NCBI GenBank assembly: GCA_963969395.1
Contig: OZ017797.1
Coordinates: forward strand, 14,260,001-14,324,000
DNA from: Pseudoscleropodium purum
Taxonomy: Eukaryota; Streptophyta; Bryopsida; Hypnales; Brachytheciaceae
Reading direction: 5' to 3'
DNA: 64,000 nt
Notes under the pieces: model-generated
Databases searched by the model: none
What the model was told of the DNA's origin: nothing
The model's input: the letters and a program-made list of their open reading frames with translations, nothing else
Shown here: piece after piece, positions 8,842 to 22,170 of the stretch
How positions within the stretch are numbered: position 1 is the first letter of the stretch
How the letters are laid out: each line of letters begins with the position of its first letter
Made by a program: the position numbers and the translations under genes

Positions 8842-11800
8842 AAGAAGCTTCTAGCCTCCTAGAAATGCAATGGAAAATCAAGACCTTTTAAAATTCTATA
8901 ACAACATTGAGTTGTTGTACACAACATTAGTGCCTTAGGTGGAAAGTGTACTTTGTAGGATTTCATGAAGGATGTTGTATATAATTTTTAATATTGAAAA
9001 AGGCAAGGTTACAAATTTAGTCAAAATTCAAAGTGCTTTGGCTAAGTCATAAAGGCTTATTGTAGTCGTTGTATGTGCAACTAACATTTGTTATATTATA
9101 TGGGCCTTTCCAAAAGTACAACAAAAAAAGAATAAAAAAGGAGGCAAGTTGTCAAGTTTATTCCTAAAAAGCAAGTTGAGGTTTTTAGGTTTGTTGTTAG
9201 TATTTAAAGAGAGGCCATGTCTTCATACAATGTCTCTTTTCTTATGGTAGTGATTCTAATTGTGGACAAAACTAAGGTGAAGTCCTATGTTTTAAGGGAA
9301 GCTAAATCTAACACCATAGCTAGGTTCTATAGTTCTAAAGAAAATCATGTATATGTCACTTATTAAAAATTGGTAGTAGGGTCAGAAGAGGTCAAATACA
9401 ATTATACTTTAGACTCATTTTCCTCTAATAAGGTGGGTAGTTTTGCCAAGGTTGTAATAGTGAACCCATTCCATGACCAATTATCAAGGCTTGTCCTTGT
9501 AGTGTATTTTTCTTATAGTTGTTTTGACTCATAGTGGATTTAGAGGCAATTGAATGTAATGGACAATTTATAGAATAAGGAGTGCAAAAGTACAGTAGAA
9601 CCTAAACTATCAACATGGCTAATGATGGAGACAACTTGAGGCAACAATTTATGCTTAAATTGTATAATAGTTGAGAAAGTGCACAATTTCACATCAATTG
9701 GATTAGATGGGTATTTTTAGAAATGAAGGCACCTACTGGAAATGATAACTTAAGGTAAAATTGTATAATAGTTGAGAAAGTGCACAATTTCACATCAACT
9801 AGATTGGATGGGTACTCTTAGAAGTAGAAGCACCTACTAAAACAAAATTTAGTCTATATAACCAAAACTACATATACAATGTCATGGTAAAAATTTGGTT
9901 AATCAAATGCATTCTAGGATGAAGGCCTTGCTATTTGGAGGCGACTTTGTAATACACAGACATCTTGAGATGATATACTAGAAGTAGAAGATAAATGAAT
10001 ACAAGATGAAGTTGGAGGATGCCATCTATGATGATAGTAGGGATGATAGACAAATTCAACTTTTGTACAACAAATGTGTCAAGTAAAGCTTGTAGTTGCC
10101 TTAGGAGCTTGTTGGAGACAAATATGCACCAAAAACAAACAATGGAGATCAAACTTTAACACAAAGTGTGTGTTGACTACTTCAATATTTTCAGTCCACC
10201 TTCACATGAGTAGTCATAAATTGTCTTGAAATTTGATATAAATATGTATGTAGTAGCTATAGACATCAAGTAATTTTTCACTTTAAAAAAAATAGTTTAC
10301 TATTCTTAAATAACTCCCAATTCAATGTCTATATTGGCCAATTGGGGGGGATTTTAATACTATTTTGAACCAAAAATGTGAATTTGAAGGTCAAAATTTA
10401 GATTCAAGGACTTCTTCTAAAATTATACAAGCTTGCAAAGAGATTTTTTGAAAATAGTAAAGTGTCTACCTTCTACATGTGCTCAAAATGTACTACCTTA
10501 CACAAGTGTACAAAACACAATTTTTTTTTAAAGATGCAAATGGTTAAAGAGGAGCACCTTCAAATTAGGAAACATGATCAATTTTTATTTTATTGAATTC
10601 TTTACTATTTTCTAAAAATTAAACATCAAAGTATCCATTTTCTTAGTGATTTCCATCATTTTTTTGTGCATAATTTTTAGAAATAAATTTTTCTAGATAT
10701 GAATTTTTTTTCAAATATACTATTTTGAATATTTTACAATTATCCATCTTTATTCAATTAAAAAAAATTTATTCCAAAAGTTGTAGTATACATTAAAATA
10801 GGCCATTTTGAATCAAAAACAATATGTGTTTTAAGATTGCAACAACCTTGGTCTACAAAAGGTTTTTTTTCTAGATTGTGGAGATTGAGGTTCCAACATG
10901 GAGATCATAGTGTACTCAAACACGAAAAGATTGAGCTCAATGGTGTACTTTATAAGTAATCAAAGCTTAATTGATGTACAAATATCATGCAAATTTATCG
11001 TACTCCTCATATATATGCCATTTCAAAGATAGTTATCTCTACTTCCTTGTACCGTTACTTGCATACATTTGATTGGGAGTAAGTCTTGTAAGGATTTTTT
11101 TGGCAAAAATTGGAGTCATGGTTGGGCTTGAACACACATATATGGTTTTCACAAACTAGTTCTTATGGCCTACACCCTAAATGACTTTGCCAAAATAGAG
11201 TATTGTGCAATGAGTTCATTGCATAATTGAACAAGGTGCACAATAAGATGGAAAATATATGAACAAAACTACATAATTTAAAGGCAGATGATAGTACTTA
11301 TGATTTAGAGAATTATAACAATATCTCTACTAAAGATGATGTCATAGTGCTAAAAGAAGTAGAAGCATTGCTTCAAGTTTTAAATGTGATCCTTTTTATT
11401 GTCACTCACCAAAAAAATAATTCAAGTCCCCATGGCTATTGAAAAAAAACAAATCCCCTTGGCTTTATTATTGATGATGATGATGCGGAAGTGTTGAACC
11501 AAAACTTGGTGTAAAATGTTGAAGTTGATGAGGTTGATTCCAACAGAGCACCTATGGACCACCAACTATGCAATATGATAGACTTTGAATACATGGCCTA
11601 TCAAAAGTGGCTCTTATAGAGGATGAAGTGCATGATGTACTAAAATAGATAATGGATGCTCATTTTCACCCTTCAAAGTCTCCTTTGTTGAGCTTCATGT
11701 AGTAAAGTGTGATCCAATTCTTCCAAAAGTTGTTGGCTTCATCTCTCTTGTTGCTTTGGAAGACAGTTACTTGCTTGGAATTGGATCAAATTATGCAATA

Positions 11801-13118
11801 TTTTTTTTCAAAGGAGCACATTGAAAATATCCTCCATTATAAAAGTTGCTTGTAAGAGAAGTAAGCCTACCAAAGCAAGCATGTTACATCTACTTTAATT
11901 CTTGAGGGAATAGGTGAAGGCACCTAATGGTTTGTGTGAGTGTTGAAAATAAAGAAGCCAAGGCTTTTCAGTCAACTAGCAAATGCAGCCAAATAATGTT
12001 GGTAATGTGTAATTGGTTTTCTACAAGTGTGGATAATATGAAGTTTAGGTATGACCCGCATGGACTTAAATGGAGTAGATATAGCCTCATTGATCACCAG
12101 AACCTCATTGGAGTTCAATTCAAACAAAAAGTTATTCTCATTAGCATCTACTCGTGTTATTATGCTATATGACTTTTTTTAGAATTAGAAATGAATTTTT
12201 TAGCTTTCATTAACCTTGAATTAAAAAATAACAAAATTATAAAAAACTTTAAATTATAAAAATATTATTAATTTATTAATATAAATAAAAATGAAAGATG
12301 TACTTGACCTTTTGGAGGAAAGAACACATAAACAAGAAGATGCATGTATACTCTTTAAATATTTAAGAGAATGGTGCAACGCCCTCTACCATTAATCCCA
12401 AAAGAAGACACCACTTCCACCTACTTTGAATCCATAGCCACAAATTCTTATAGGAAATAGTAGTTATGGATGCCCAAACATTAGATGCTACTAAGTAGAA
12501 GACCTTTGGAGGATGCCACCTCTACACCCTAGCAATGCTTCATATTAGAAGAAATACATGCCACCACTTTCTATACTAATTAGATCTAGTGCTTCGTAGA
12601 GGAACCCCAAGAATGCAGCTAGAGCATTTCAAAAGGTGAAAAGAAAGGGCTTTGAGGAAGACTCATTTGAACATTGCACAATTGGTAAGAAGCCAAATGA
12701 AGTTCATGTGAAAGTCAAAAGGGAAATTGCATTTGTTAGAGATGGCAAGAAAGCATAGGATACTTTTGTCAAAGTATTTGTACCTTGGATATTTGACATG
12801 AACATCTTGAAGTGGGAAGGTCAAAGCACAAAATCACTACAAAGGCTTTGTGATGCATTTAATGCGAACTTTGAGTATTGGGATACTTTCTTAGCTTTGT
12901 TAGTTTCTACAATGCAATAAGAAAGTACATGAAAAGTGAGCAATTGTAACTGAAGTAAACAAGAATAGGTTGAAAAATCGAAGCAAGTGGTGAAGGCATT
13001 GGGGCAAGTGAAAGTTGTGTCAATTGTAGGTTGCAAAGAAAAAGATGGACATGAAGCACTAGTAGTAAGTACATGCATCATTCTACTTGGGTTGTTAATC
13101 ACATGTGTTTTGTTTTCT
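8842..13118. other. AT-rich decayed DNA, no intact gene
   Basis: No intact frame or recognised domain. Several stretches (about 9200-9500, 11330-11980, 12630-12960) have more balanced composition and read like old coding sequence interrupted by many stops. They may be remains of transposon proteins, but I cannot assign a family. A 101-bp tandem duplication is at 9656-9838. Confidence 0.4.
9656..9838. repeat. 101-bp-period tandem duplication
   Basis: TTGTATAATAGTTGAGAAAG and the following 60 or so bases occur at 9660 and again at 9761. The copies (about 9656-9738 and 9757-9838) differ at roughly ten positions, so the duplication is not recent. Confidence 0.85.
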
Positions 13119-14036
13119 TTAACCTCTAAAGGTCAGAGACTATGTTTTTACCAAAAATACTCCAAAACTACCACTTTTAATACAAGTACCAAATTCTAGA
13201 AGAAATATTTTTTTTAAACACATACAACCATAGAATCTTGCAGTGTGCTAGTTTGAAAAGATATAAAAAAAAAATTCAGAAATTTCCACCACGTAGATTG
13301 CAAGATATTAGTGTTTGAATTGACAAAAATCTTTTTTTTGGCCGTGCAAAAAATTGGGCAATTGTACTTCACAAGGTCACATATGTATGAAAAATGTTCA
13401 AAATGGTGGTGCTTCTTTGGATTCATTCTTCAAAGCAAATTGGATATATGCTTGAAATTTTTTAAATCATTTGGAATTGCACAACATATAAAAAAAAGTA
13501 AGTAGAAAGAAGTAGAGAATGAATAAAAACACTAAATTGTTAAGAATTTAATTATGGAATTGAAAAATGCCAATCCCAACGGTGATAATGTAGTAATAAA
13601 CAATCTACATTATATGCTTTTATTTTTTCAATTTATTTTTTCAATTGAGTTAAATAAAGGACTTCAAAGTTTATTTTGGAGTAAGGAATCCACTACTGCT
13701 TGCAATTTAGAATACCTCACAACTTTCATCTCATAAATCAAAATGAAATGATTCAAAGCTTTCCATGTACATATAAATCTATAAATTTCAAATTTTTATT
13801 TTAAAAAAAGTGATTTTTTAAGAAATTTTTGGGTTGCCCATCAAGCATTGAGAATTACATATCATGCAATAACTTTTGAACTATGTGGTCAAAACTTATA
13901 AAAATTGTTGGGCCTTAAAGCTACTTTTTGGACATATGTTCTATGAAAATTTCAAAGAAAAAAAATTTCATTTGTAGTGAGTTGCCCAAAATTGCTATGT
14001 TGTCAAAAAAATGCAATTTGGTCCTTTAGGGGTTAA
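13119..14036 (-). mobile_element. TTAA-family element, copy 1
   Basis: This copy begins TTAACCTCTAAAGG and ends CCTTTAGGGGTTAA, about 918 bp, in reverse orientation relative to the reference used here. The reference direction starts with the block containing GGCAACATAGCAAT and AGCTCACTACAAATGG, and ends with GGTGAAAACATAG. No protein is encoded; short open frames inside are not shared between copies. Confidence 0.85.
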
Positions 14037-15940
14037 AAACTAAATGTTGGCTACATTTGAAATATTTGATCTATTTTACATTGTTTGTATATCTAAATGT
14101 AGAAGAACAGAAAGAGTGGGAGCCTCAAATTATTCAATGTGGTTGATGGATTGTAAATTACTCAAGGTGCTAGTGTAACAATAGTGGTAAAAGTAGTAAA
14201 CCAAGTCCATCATCTAAAACTTATGAAAATACAAAATTTATGATTGACACTTTTTCTACACTTTTAAGTAGTTGTTTCTAAATTATTTATTTAGTGCATA
14301 TAGTTTCATTCTAGTCTCCAAAGGCCAATAGTGAAAATACATGACCATCAACTCTTGTTTGGTTTTTAGATGGTAGAATTTTTGAGCAAAATGTTTTAAA
14401 AACTTCAAGGAAGTTTTTAGGATAGCAAGAAGAAAAATCTACATGAATGAAGTTTTTTTGGCCATCTTGGCAAAAGTGAAGTGTGATGTAGACATAGTTA
14501 TCACATGTAAGTGTTTAGTGATGGATTGTGAAAAGACCAAGTGGATAGACAATGAGCCAATTCATAGTGTAGAGTTACTTGTTGAAGAAGGTTTTTGAGG
14601 AGAAATCGCATTGGAATGCATCCAACACTATGATAATTGATTACAAACCAAGCCACCCCATAGCTAATGTCATTGTTGCCACACTACTTTATATAGTCTA
14701 ATTGTAGTTGGAAGAGAATTCAATAACACCTTTTTTAAAAACCTACATGTGACCCCAACTACAAAGACTTTTGTTTTAGTGGATATGGAAGGTTTTATTA
14801 CTAATTTTTTGAAAATCAACTTATTGCAAGCAAAATCATTACATTAGAAAAAATGATAAACAAATTATAGCTATTGTTAGTGAGCCAAGTGAAGGGTCTT
14901 GTGAACTTTTGGATTCATCATATAAAATATCCCCTCCCTTGGAATTGAAGTGTGATTGAATTTTTGTTTTGTGTGATTATTGTGTGCAATGGAAAGAGGA
15001 GTTGCTATCATTGAAATTCACAATATATGAAAGGAGATGGAAAGAAAAGACATTGATGAAGTAAAGGATTTAAACAAGCATGCTTGTGGGGAGTGACTTC
15101 TTAAATCCACTATAGAGATGAGTCCTATTCTATAATCCTCCTAACATGCACCCTTTGGCACTTATGGTGCAAATTTTAATGGGACAAGAAGTGTGGCTCA
15201 TAAACACCAAGAGCATAAAGTAGAAAATGGCAAGAATGTGAGATTAACAATTTCGGGGATTTGGTTAAGTTCCACATGAAGATCATTTTGTTTCTTTATT
15301 ATTTCTTGATAAGTGGTTTAGAATGAATGGGACAAAGGCTTTTCATTTAAAAGCGACTTTCATATATTAGTAGATGACAAAGGGCATCACATCTTCAAGG
15401 ATGTAGAAGGCATACAAGCAATTTAATTAGGATAAGAGGTTCATTAGGAGCACTACCTTATGCAAATTTAGGCCTTGTATGGGACTCACATAGGGATGTC
15501 ACATATATGGTGTTTTGGATATACACCTATATCCAAAGGATATTTTTTAGAACCTTATAAGTAATGGCCATTATTCTATAGTATTCAAAGAATATGCTCT
15601 AATATGATTTTATAGACCCTATATTACTTTTGATAATATATTATTATAAAATTAAAGGAATAACATGCACCGTATAAATAGAATTTATGTGGTTTTCTTC
15701 TTTTTTGCCAATGCACTTCCCAGATTGTGGAAAGATTTGGATTTGGTAGTCATATATTACATCCAAGGTGTGGCAAGGTCTTTTACTAGATACATTTGGA
15801 ATATCCAAAGCAACATATCTCTATTGAAAATGATAGAATCAAATCGTCCAAAGTAGTTTAAAATTGTTGATTTAGGCCATGTTTTTTACTATTTACAATG
15901 GTTGAGGTATTGATCACTTAGATTTTGACATTAATAGTTG
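14037..15940. other. AT-rich decayed DNA
   Basis: No gene. From about 14440 to 15420 the plus strand has coding-like composition with frequent stops, but no domain is recognised. Possibly an old transposon body. Confidence 0.35.
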
Positions 15941-16214
15941 TACTATAAATAACAGAGGGAAGAAATGACTACGAGCAATGACTCTTTTGTAGTCATGCAG
16001 GAGTTATGTGACTACTGAATGACTTAGGTCCCTACAATCATTGTTGTTTAGTCATTTTTGTAAATGACTACAGTTTTTCTTATCACCATCTATTGTTGGA
16101 TATGATGAGTGTTTGGATCAAAAGGACTCTATGCGAGTGAATAAGGAAAAGAAGGTAAACAAACTAGAGAGTAATCAGGAAATCTTTCAAGTGATTTTTT
16201 TCTTTGTTGTGACT

Positions 16215-16480
16215 TGGACATCCATGTAAGCATTCATGCAATAGTCATTTTGTAGTTAGAACAGATTGATTCAAAATCCGATGTGGACATCCACGTTAGC
16301 AATCATTCTTTAGTCATTTTTAAGTTATGATAAATCCATGAAAAATCAATCATGGACATCCACGTCAATAGTCATTTTTAAGTCATTCTATTGTTATTAA
16401 GAAGTTATGAAAGACCCATGAAAAATCCAACGTCAACATCCTCGTCAATAGTCATTTTCTTGTTATTTTCAAGTTATAGC
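16215..16480. repeat. Degenerate tandem repeats inside the CACTA element
   Basis: GGACATCCA(C/T)GT..., AGTCATTTTTAAGT and CCATGAAAAATC recur every 70-90 bp, three to four times. These are subterminal repeats of the element. Confidence 0.7.
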
Positions 16481-16594
16481 TATACATCATACACAATACA
16501 TTATATAAAATACAATATATACATTACACCATACATCATATACAATATATCATATACAATACACCATTTTTTACAAAATTTTGTATAGATTTCA

Positions 16595-16860
16595 AAGCCA
16601 CTTAATGTGAGTAGAAGGAGGAGAAATAACAAGCTTTTTATACAAGTGGGGGGCAGTAGGCAAGACAAACCATGTGGGATATGAAAAATGTAAGAAATGA
16701 GTTACAAGTAATATTTCAGACTTCATTTAGGCATAGTAAATTAATTTTTTTCAATAAACATTAAACTAAAGAAAATTGGAAAATCAATCTCACTTTCATC
16801 TCCAAAAATTCATTTTAGATTTTGAGTCTCAAATCAAAAGTTGCGGACAAATTTGAAAAA
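16595..16860. repeat. Segment shared with the foldback at 35339-35890
   Basis: AAGCTTTTTATACAA, CATGTGGGAT, CTTCATTTAGGCATAGTA and CTTTCATCTCCAAAAAT occur here in the same order as on the minus strand of 35750-35890 and on the arms of the 35-kb foldback. The similarity is diverged but collinear over about 250 bp. Confidence 0.65.
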
Positions 16861-17241
16861 AAGATTGGAAAAGATTTTTTTAATATTTTCTTAACATATA
16901 GAAGAATCCTAATCCTTTGTCAATTTATAGAAATTAGTATTGCTTGTTATAGAAATAATTGTAATCTGCTCATGCATTCAATACTAGAACGAATTGTCAT
17001 AAAGATGTTTGGAAACACAACTGCGACACTCACTATGTTCATTGGTCAATAGAATAAGTTGACTCTACCATCACCAAGAAATGATTTATTCGTGATTGTA
17101 TGCAATGCTTGCCAGTCATTCTTTAGTGGCATTGATGTCATTTAGCAATCACTTTTCTCCATTTGCAAAACCATCGGAGTCAATTCCAAGTAGGGTTTAG
17201 TGAACATGGAATTGAGTTGACACTTTTGACCACAGTGGACA

Positions 17242-17622
17242 TTGTTCATAGAAATAGAAGTGCAAGCAAAGTGTGATTGGACTATTGCTTTTGCATCATC
17301 CATTGTGAAGCCCTTTATAGTAGAAGTTCAACTATGTGTAGTGCTTTCTTGTAATGTGATTGAGAAGAATGTCAAAATTATTGGAAGCAATTCCAGACAT
17401 ATTCAAAAGAGCTTGAAGAAATCAGAAATTTGGAACAAAAGATGGAGCACTCATTCAGATGTAGAAGGGGCAAGGACTTCTAGAGCGTCGCCCTTTCTGA
17501 ACGTGAGGAAATTACAAAATCGCGCACTTTGTGCACCATATACAATGAATGTCTATAAAGCTAGAGTACTAAATAATTTACCCAAGTTTGTAAATACTTC
17601 TAGTGAAGAACTATTTAGGTAG
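17242..17622 (+). CDS. Unassigned 126-codon frame within the CACTA element
   Basis: A single ATG-initiated frame of 126 aa lies inside the transposon. Its second half is locally more GC-rich (about 17455-17530) than the surroundings, as would be expected for captured host sequence. I recognise no motif. It could be a remnant of a transposon protein, a captured gene fragment, or chance. Treat as hypothetical. Confidence 0.2.
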   Translation: MFIEIEVQAKCDWTIAFASSIVKPFIVEVQLCVVLSCNVIEKNVKIIGSNSRHIQKSLKKSEIWNKRWSTHSDVEGARTSRASPFLNVRKLQNRALCAPYTMNVYKARVLNNLPKFVNTSSEELFR

Positions 17623-18591
17623 GTCATGTTCAATTCATCCTTTCATAATGTACTTTTGTCGTCTAGTCTACCCTGAAAAAGCTAGAGAAAAAAATGGAGA
17701 AGGTGTTGCCTTCAAGAATCCTAAAAATTATAGCTAAACTAGTTCCAAGTGGCACATTACAGTCAAGTCAAGAGGAAGTCATATCTGAGTGATGCAATAG
17801 TCATTCTATAGTCATTCAGAAGGTACCAAAACAACAATGACTTATACTACGACGAATTTCTTTTTCTTTATCCGTCCAGAAAGAATTACTTCCCAACTTG
17901 CCATGAAAACCAGCTACTAGTCATTTATCAACTATTTTCGAGTCAACACAAGTGACAAAGAAGTCACAAAATTGACTAGATAATAAGTGTGCCATCCAGA
18001 ACAATAGAAGCCGGCTCTACATCAGCAGAACATCAACACTATAGATGTAAAATTGTAGATGAAGCTTCATTGCTATCTCAACGTCATCTTCTAGTTGCAA
18101 ATGTCACTACCAATCAACTATGGTGATAGAGATCCTTTAGCATTGGTGCAATTAGGAAGCAACAATCACGTTGTAGTCGTATTTCACAGCCAGTCATTCT
18201 TTCGTAGTCACATTTTTGCCCATTTTCTTGTAGTGTTGTCTTTGACTTGTATGGAAGCTTATTAGCTCAAAAAATCTCAATTTAAAGAAAAGGCAACTCA
18301 ATGTAATTAGATTGTGTAGGTGATCAAGTATAATACAATAGTGTAAGAAAAAACTAGACTTACTAATTTACACAAAAGCAATAGGTCTACAACTTCTCAA
18401 TTGATTGTAGACAATACTAACTTATAAATTCTCAAATTCTCTCAAACTCTATGTCCTTTTCAAAAAGATTCCAAAAGATAGAAGAATATATCGTATTATT
18501 CACACACAATATGAACAATAAATTATAAATTGTTGAGGTTACCATCTTATTTCTAGTAACTATATTTAGAAACCAAAATTTAACCAATCTA

Positions 18592-19523
18592 TCAACCCTA
18601 AAAGGATGAAATGGCATTTTTTTAGCAACATAGCAATTTGGGGTAGCTCACTACAAATGGAATTTTTATCTTTTTTTTTAAAAAATTTTCACACAACATG
18701 TGTCCAGGAGTATCTTTAAGGTTCCAACAATTTCCATAACTTTTGATTATATGGTTAAAAAGTTATTTTATAATATGTAAATTCCATTACTCTTCAAGTA
18801 AGCCAAGGATTTCAAAAAAATTCTTAAAAAATCACTTTTTTAAGAAATAAAAATTTGAAATTGATAGTCTAGATTTATGTATACATGGCAAATGTTGAAT
18901 CATTTCATTTTGTATAATGAGATAAAAGTTGTGAGGAGTTTTAGTTTGCGGGTAGTTATGGAAACTCTATTCTAAAATAAATTTTGAAGTCCTTTATTTA
19001 ATTCAATTTTCAATATTTAAAAAAAACAAAACCATAGGAATTAAATTGTTTACTACCATATTAGAACCATTGGGATTGGCATTTTTCAATTCCATAACTA
19101 AATTCTTAACAATTGAGCATTTTGAATCATTCCCTACTTCTTTCTACTTACTATTTTTTTCCTATATGTTGTACAATTCCAAATGATTTTAATTTTTTCA
19201 AGAATGTAGCCAACTTGCTTTGAAGAGTGAATCCAAAGAAGTACCACCATTTTCAACATTTTTTCATACAAATGTGACTATGTTAAATGCAACTGCCTAG
19301 TTTCTTTGCAAGGCCAAAAAAAGATTTTTGTTAATACAAACACAACTATCTTGCAATATTCATGGTGGAAAATTTTGAATTTTTTTCTACATCTTCTTAA
19401 GCCAAAGTACTACAAGATCCTATAGTTTTATGCATCCAATTTTTTTTTCTAAAATTTGGTACTTGTAATAGAAATAACAATTTTCAAGCATTTTTAGTGA
19501 AAATATATTAAAAATCCTTTAAC
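18592..19523 (+). mobile_element. TTAA-family element, copy 2 (degraded ends)
   Basis: Diagnostic blocks appear in forward order: AGCAACATAGCAATTTGGGG, TAGCTCACTACAAATGG, the central TTGGGATTGGCATTTTTCAA and the terminal ACTTGTAATAGAAAT. The left end has lost its TTAA (ATCAACCCTAAAAGG) and the right end is eroded near 19523, so boundaries are approximate. Confidence 0.75.
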
Positions 19524-20028
19524 CTATAAACAACAAGGTAAAAGTTTTGTGGCCAATCAATGACAAAGAATCTCTCCATACAAGACAAACTCACAAAAGT
19601 AAAACTACTCATCCTCCAAAATTTGTGGAAAAATGGAAGGTCTTCTACAATAGTTTGACTTCTAATGAGTGTTTTTTATTTTTTTAATCCAAAAATGCAC
19701 ATGGTATTGAAATAGATGATTTCCACGATAACTAGTATGTTCAAGGGTTAAGGGTTAACCTCACATATACATCTAGGACTAAAAATGTAAGATAAATGAC
19801 TTTCAAGGAAATTTTAAAAAAAAAATGTACCTAATCATTCATGAATCTAATAATTTGGATTGTACTCTAGTGAAAGGGCTATTGTCCATCTTGGATAAGT
19901 AAAATTAGACTTACTTCTCTTTCTTATGAATTGTTGGAAGTTGAAGCAATAAAGCTCTAGGTATAAGCCAAAAATACCTTTGAACCAAAGACTATTGTAG
20001 AATTTAACTAATTGAACCTTTATAAGCA

Positions 20029-20383
20029 ATTAACCTTTGAAGGACCAAGTGTTCCCTCAAGGGACAAATAAAAGTTCAAGTAGGTTCCTATAATCTCAAT
20101 TTTTGGCTTTATTTATTAACTTAATTTTTACAATTTTTCAAAAATGAAAGTTCAACATGTTGTTTTCAAAAATAAAATTTTTAGAATAATCTTAATATTG
20201 GGATTAGTGTATTTCAATTCCATCTTAAAACTATTAATAATTTAATTTTTCCTTCTTTCTCATATCTCCTTCTACTTAACAGTTTTCTAGAATTAGAATT
20301 TCATTCTAGAATGAAATTCAAGTTGTTTCTTTTGAACCTTTTTTTCACTAATTCCTAATACAATTCTCTATTATAATTCTTTT
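20029..20383 (+). repeat. Truncated relative of the TTAA family (subfamily B)
   Basis: Starts TTAACCTTTGAAGGACCAAG and continues with the words CCTATAATCTCAATTTTTGG and TTGGGATTAG...CAATTCCATCTTAAAAC, which recur at 52076-52400 and 53434-53500. The central part resembles the main family. It stops where copy 3 begins. Confidence 0.55.
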
Positions 20384-21316
20384 TTAACCCCTAAATGAAT
20401 CTAACTATGTTTTCACCAAAACCACTTCCAAACTACCATTTCTAATACATATACCAAATTTTAGAAAAAAATAAATTTTGGATACATATAATTGTAGGAT
20501 CTTGTAGTAAACTTGTTTGAAAACATGTGGAAAAAATTTCAAAAATGTCCACTATGTAGATTGCAAGATATTACAATTTGAAGTGACAAATTTCCTTTCT
20601 TTGGCCATGTGAAAATCCGGACAACTGCACTTCAGAAGGTCACATTTGTATGAGAAAATGTCCAAAATAGTAATTACTCTTTGAATTCATTTTTCAAGTT
20701 AAATATTTAGAAAAATTTAGATAATTTGGAATTGTACAATATATAGGAAAAGAATAACAAGTAAAAAAGAATAAAGAATGATTCAAAATACTAAATTGTT
20801 AACAATTTATTTATGAAATTGAAAATTGTCAATCCCAATGGTTGTAATGTTGAAATAAATAATTTACACCCAATTTTAAAATTATTTCCCCAAAATATTC
20901 GAAATTGAGTTAATTAAAAGACTTCACTAGAGTAGAGATTCAATAACAACCCACAAACTTTTACAAACTAAAAACCCTCATAACTCTTAACTCATTGATC
21001 AAAATGGAATGATTCAAAGCTTTCCAACTATATATAAATCTAAAAAACTAATATCAAATTTTAATTTCTTAAAAGAATGATTTTTAAAGAAGTTTTTTTT
21101 TTTTACCAAAATTGCATGTCAAGCAATGAAGTGACATGTCATACAATAACTTTTTAGCCATGTAGTCAAAAGTTATGAAAATTATTGGGCCTTAAAATTA
21201 CTCCTCAAGTACATGTATTAAGATTTCAAAGAAAATAAATAAAAACTCCATTTGTAATGAACTGCTCAAAATTTGTATGGTTTAAGAAATGAAGTTTGAG
21301 TGTTTGGAGGTTTCAA
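20384..21316 (-). mobile_element. TTAA-family element, copy 3
   Basis: Begins TTAACCCCTAAATGAATC and runs in reverse orientation through ACCAAAACCACTTCCAAACT, the central CAATCCCAATGGTTG and the block before GAACTGCTC. The right end (GTTTGGAGGTTTCAA) is a mutated version of the terminus, so its end is approximate. Confidence 0.8.
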
Positions 21317-21326
21317 AACTTTGAAG

Positions 21327-21474
21327 TTAACCCATTAAGGACCAAGTTGATGATTGGTAGATGATTATGCAAATGACAGGTTTTCATTAGTAGTCACTTT
21401 GGCTATTAATGAAAACCTGTCATTTCCAGCCAGATATTCATTTGCAATCATCAACCTGGTCCTTAATGGGTTAA
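21327..21474. mobile_element. 148-bp palindromic MITE with TTAA ends
   Basis: The left arm TTAACCCATTAAGGACCAAG... is mirrored by ...CTGGTCCTTAATGGGTTAA. Both arms also contain GACAGGTTTTCATTA, giving a hairpin with a short loop near 21395-21412. The first 18 bases resemble the ends of the large TTAA family (TTAACCCCTAAAGGACCAA), so it is probably a miniature member mobilised by the same enzyme. Confidence 0.85.
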
Positions 21475-22170
21475 GAAGACTCAAAGCCATAAAACATAAT
21501 CAAGCAAAGTGAAAGAAAAAAGTTTCTTTCCCTTAAAACACAAATATCTTACAATCAACATAGTCAAAGATTCTGAAATTTCTTCCAAACAATCCATACT
21601 AGTTTAGTGGAAGATCCAATAGTCACAAAAAAATATCTTAAAAAGTTTTGCACTGAGAATTTCATGAGTGCTAAAAATAGGTGTACCTAGAGCTAACCCT
21701 AGACTTTCATGATTTTAGAAATGGGGGGCAATACATTTTATGCAAGAATCTGTAGGTTCTAGAAAAGGGTCACAATTAGGTGCAGTAATCTTACCAGTAT
21801 GGCATGTGATGCGTTTTATTCCATGGGTGACTATTAATCCATGGGAAAGGATCCCACATGAATGGTTCGGTCCCACTCGAAAGGCTTCAATGTGCTGCAG
21901 ACTTCAACAGACAATAGTGACAGAACTATTTGGAACCACGACCGACCACATGGTAACCATCCTTGCAAGCAAGTACTACAACAATTCATGGGGGAAAAAT
22001 ATTACAGTTCAGCACACCCTGTGAAACTCAGTAACTTGTGAATACTCATCTCGATAGTGATGAGGGTGGTCTATCAAGGTCGGCATAAATTGAGCCTGGT
22101 GAGAATGGTGTTTCTTTGGAAACTCTTCCAGAGAAGACGGAAGGAAAAGAGGAGAGAACTATCCGAGCTG
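21475..22170 (-). other. 3' untranslated / downstream region of the MINDY gene
   Basis: From about 21740 the composition resembles the gene rather than the repeats, without a shared coding frame, which suits a 3' UTR. A minus-strand AATAAA-type polyadenylation signal lies at 21815-21820. Nothing else is seen. Confidence 0.45.

Larger units (their letters stand above)
15941..18235. mobile_element. CACTA (En/Spm-type) non-autonomous DNA transposon
   Basis: The right end reads TTTCTTGTAGTG, the reverse complement of the classical terminus CACTACAAGAAA. The left end, TACTATAAATAACAG, is a diverged match. Both ends are flanked by TTG (15938-15940 and 18236-18238), the 3-bp target duplication expected for CACTA elements. 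Both subterminal regions are packed with GTAGTCAT/ATGACTAC and AGTCATT words in both orientations, like the subterminal binding repeats of this superfamily. No transposase is recognisable in the 2295 bp, so the copy is non-autonomous. It carries a segment shared with 35339-35890 and an unassigned open frame at 17242-17622. Confidence 0.8.

Noticed and set aside
13121..13130. Telomere-like CCCTAAA words at the element ends
   Set aside because: They occur once per terminus as CCCCTAAA and never as tandem arrays, so they are part of the terminal repeat, not telomeric DNA.
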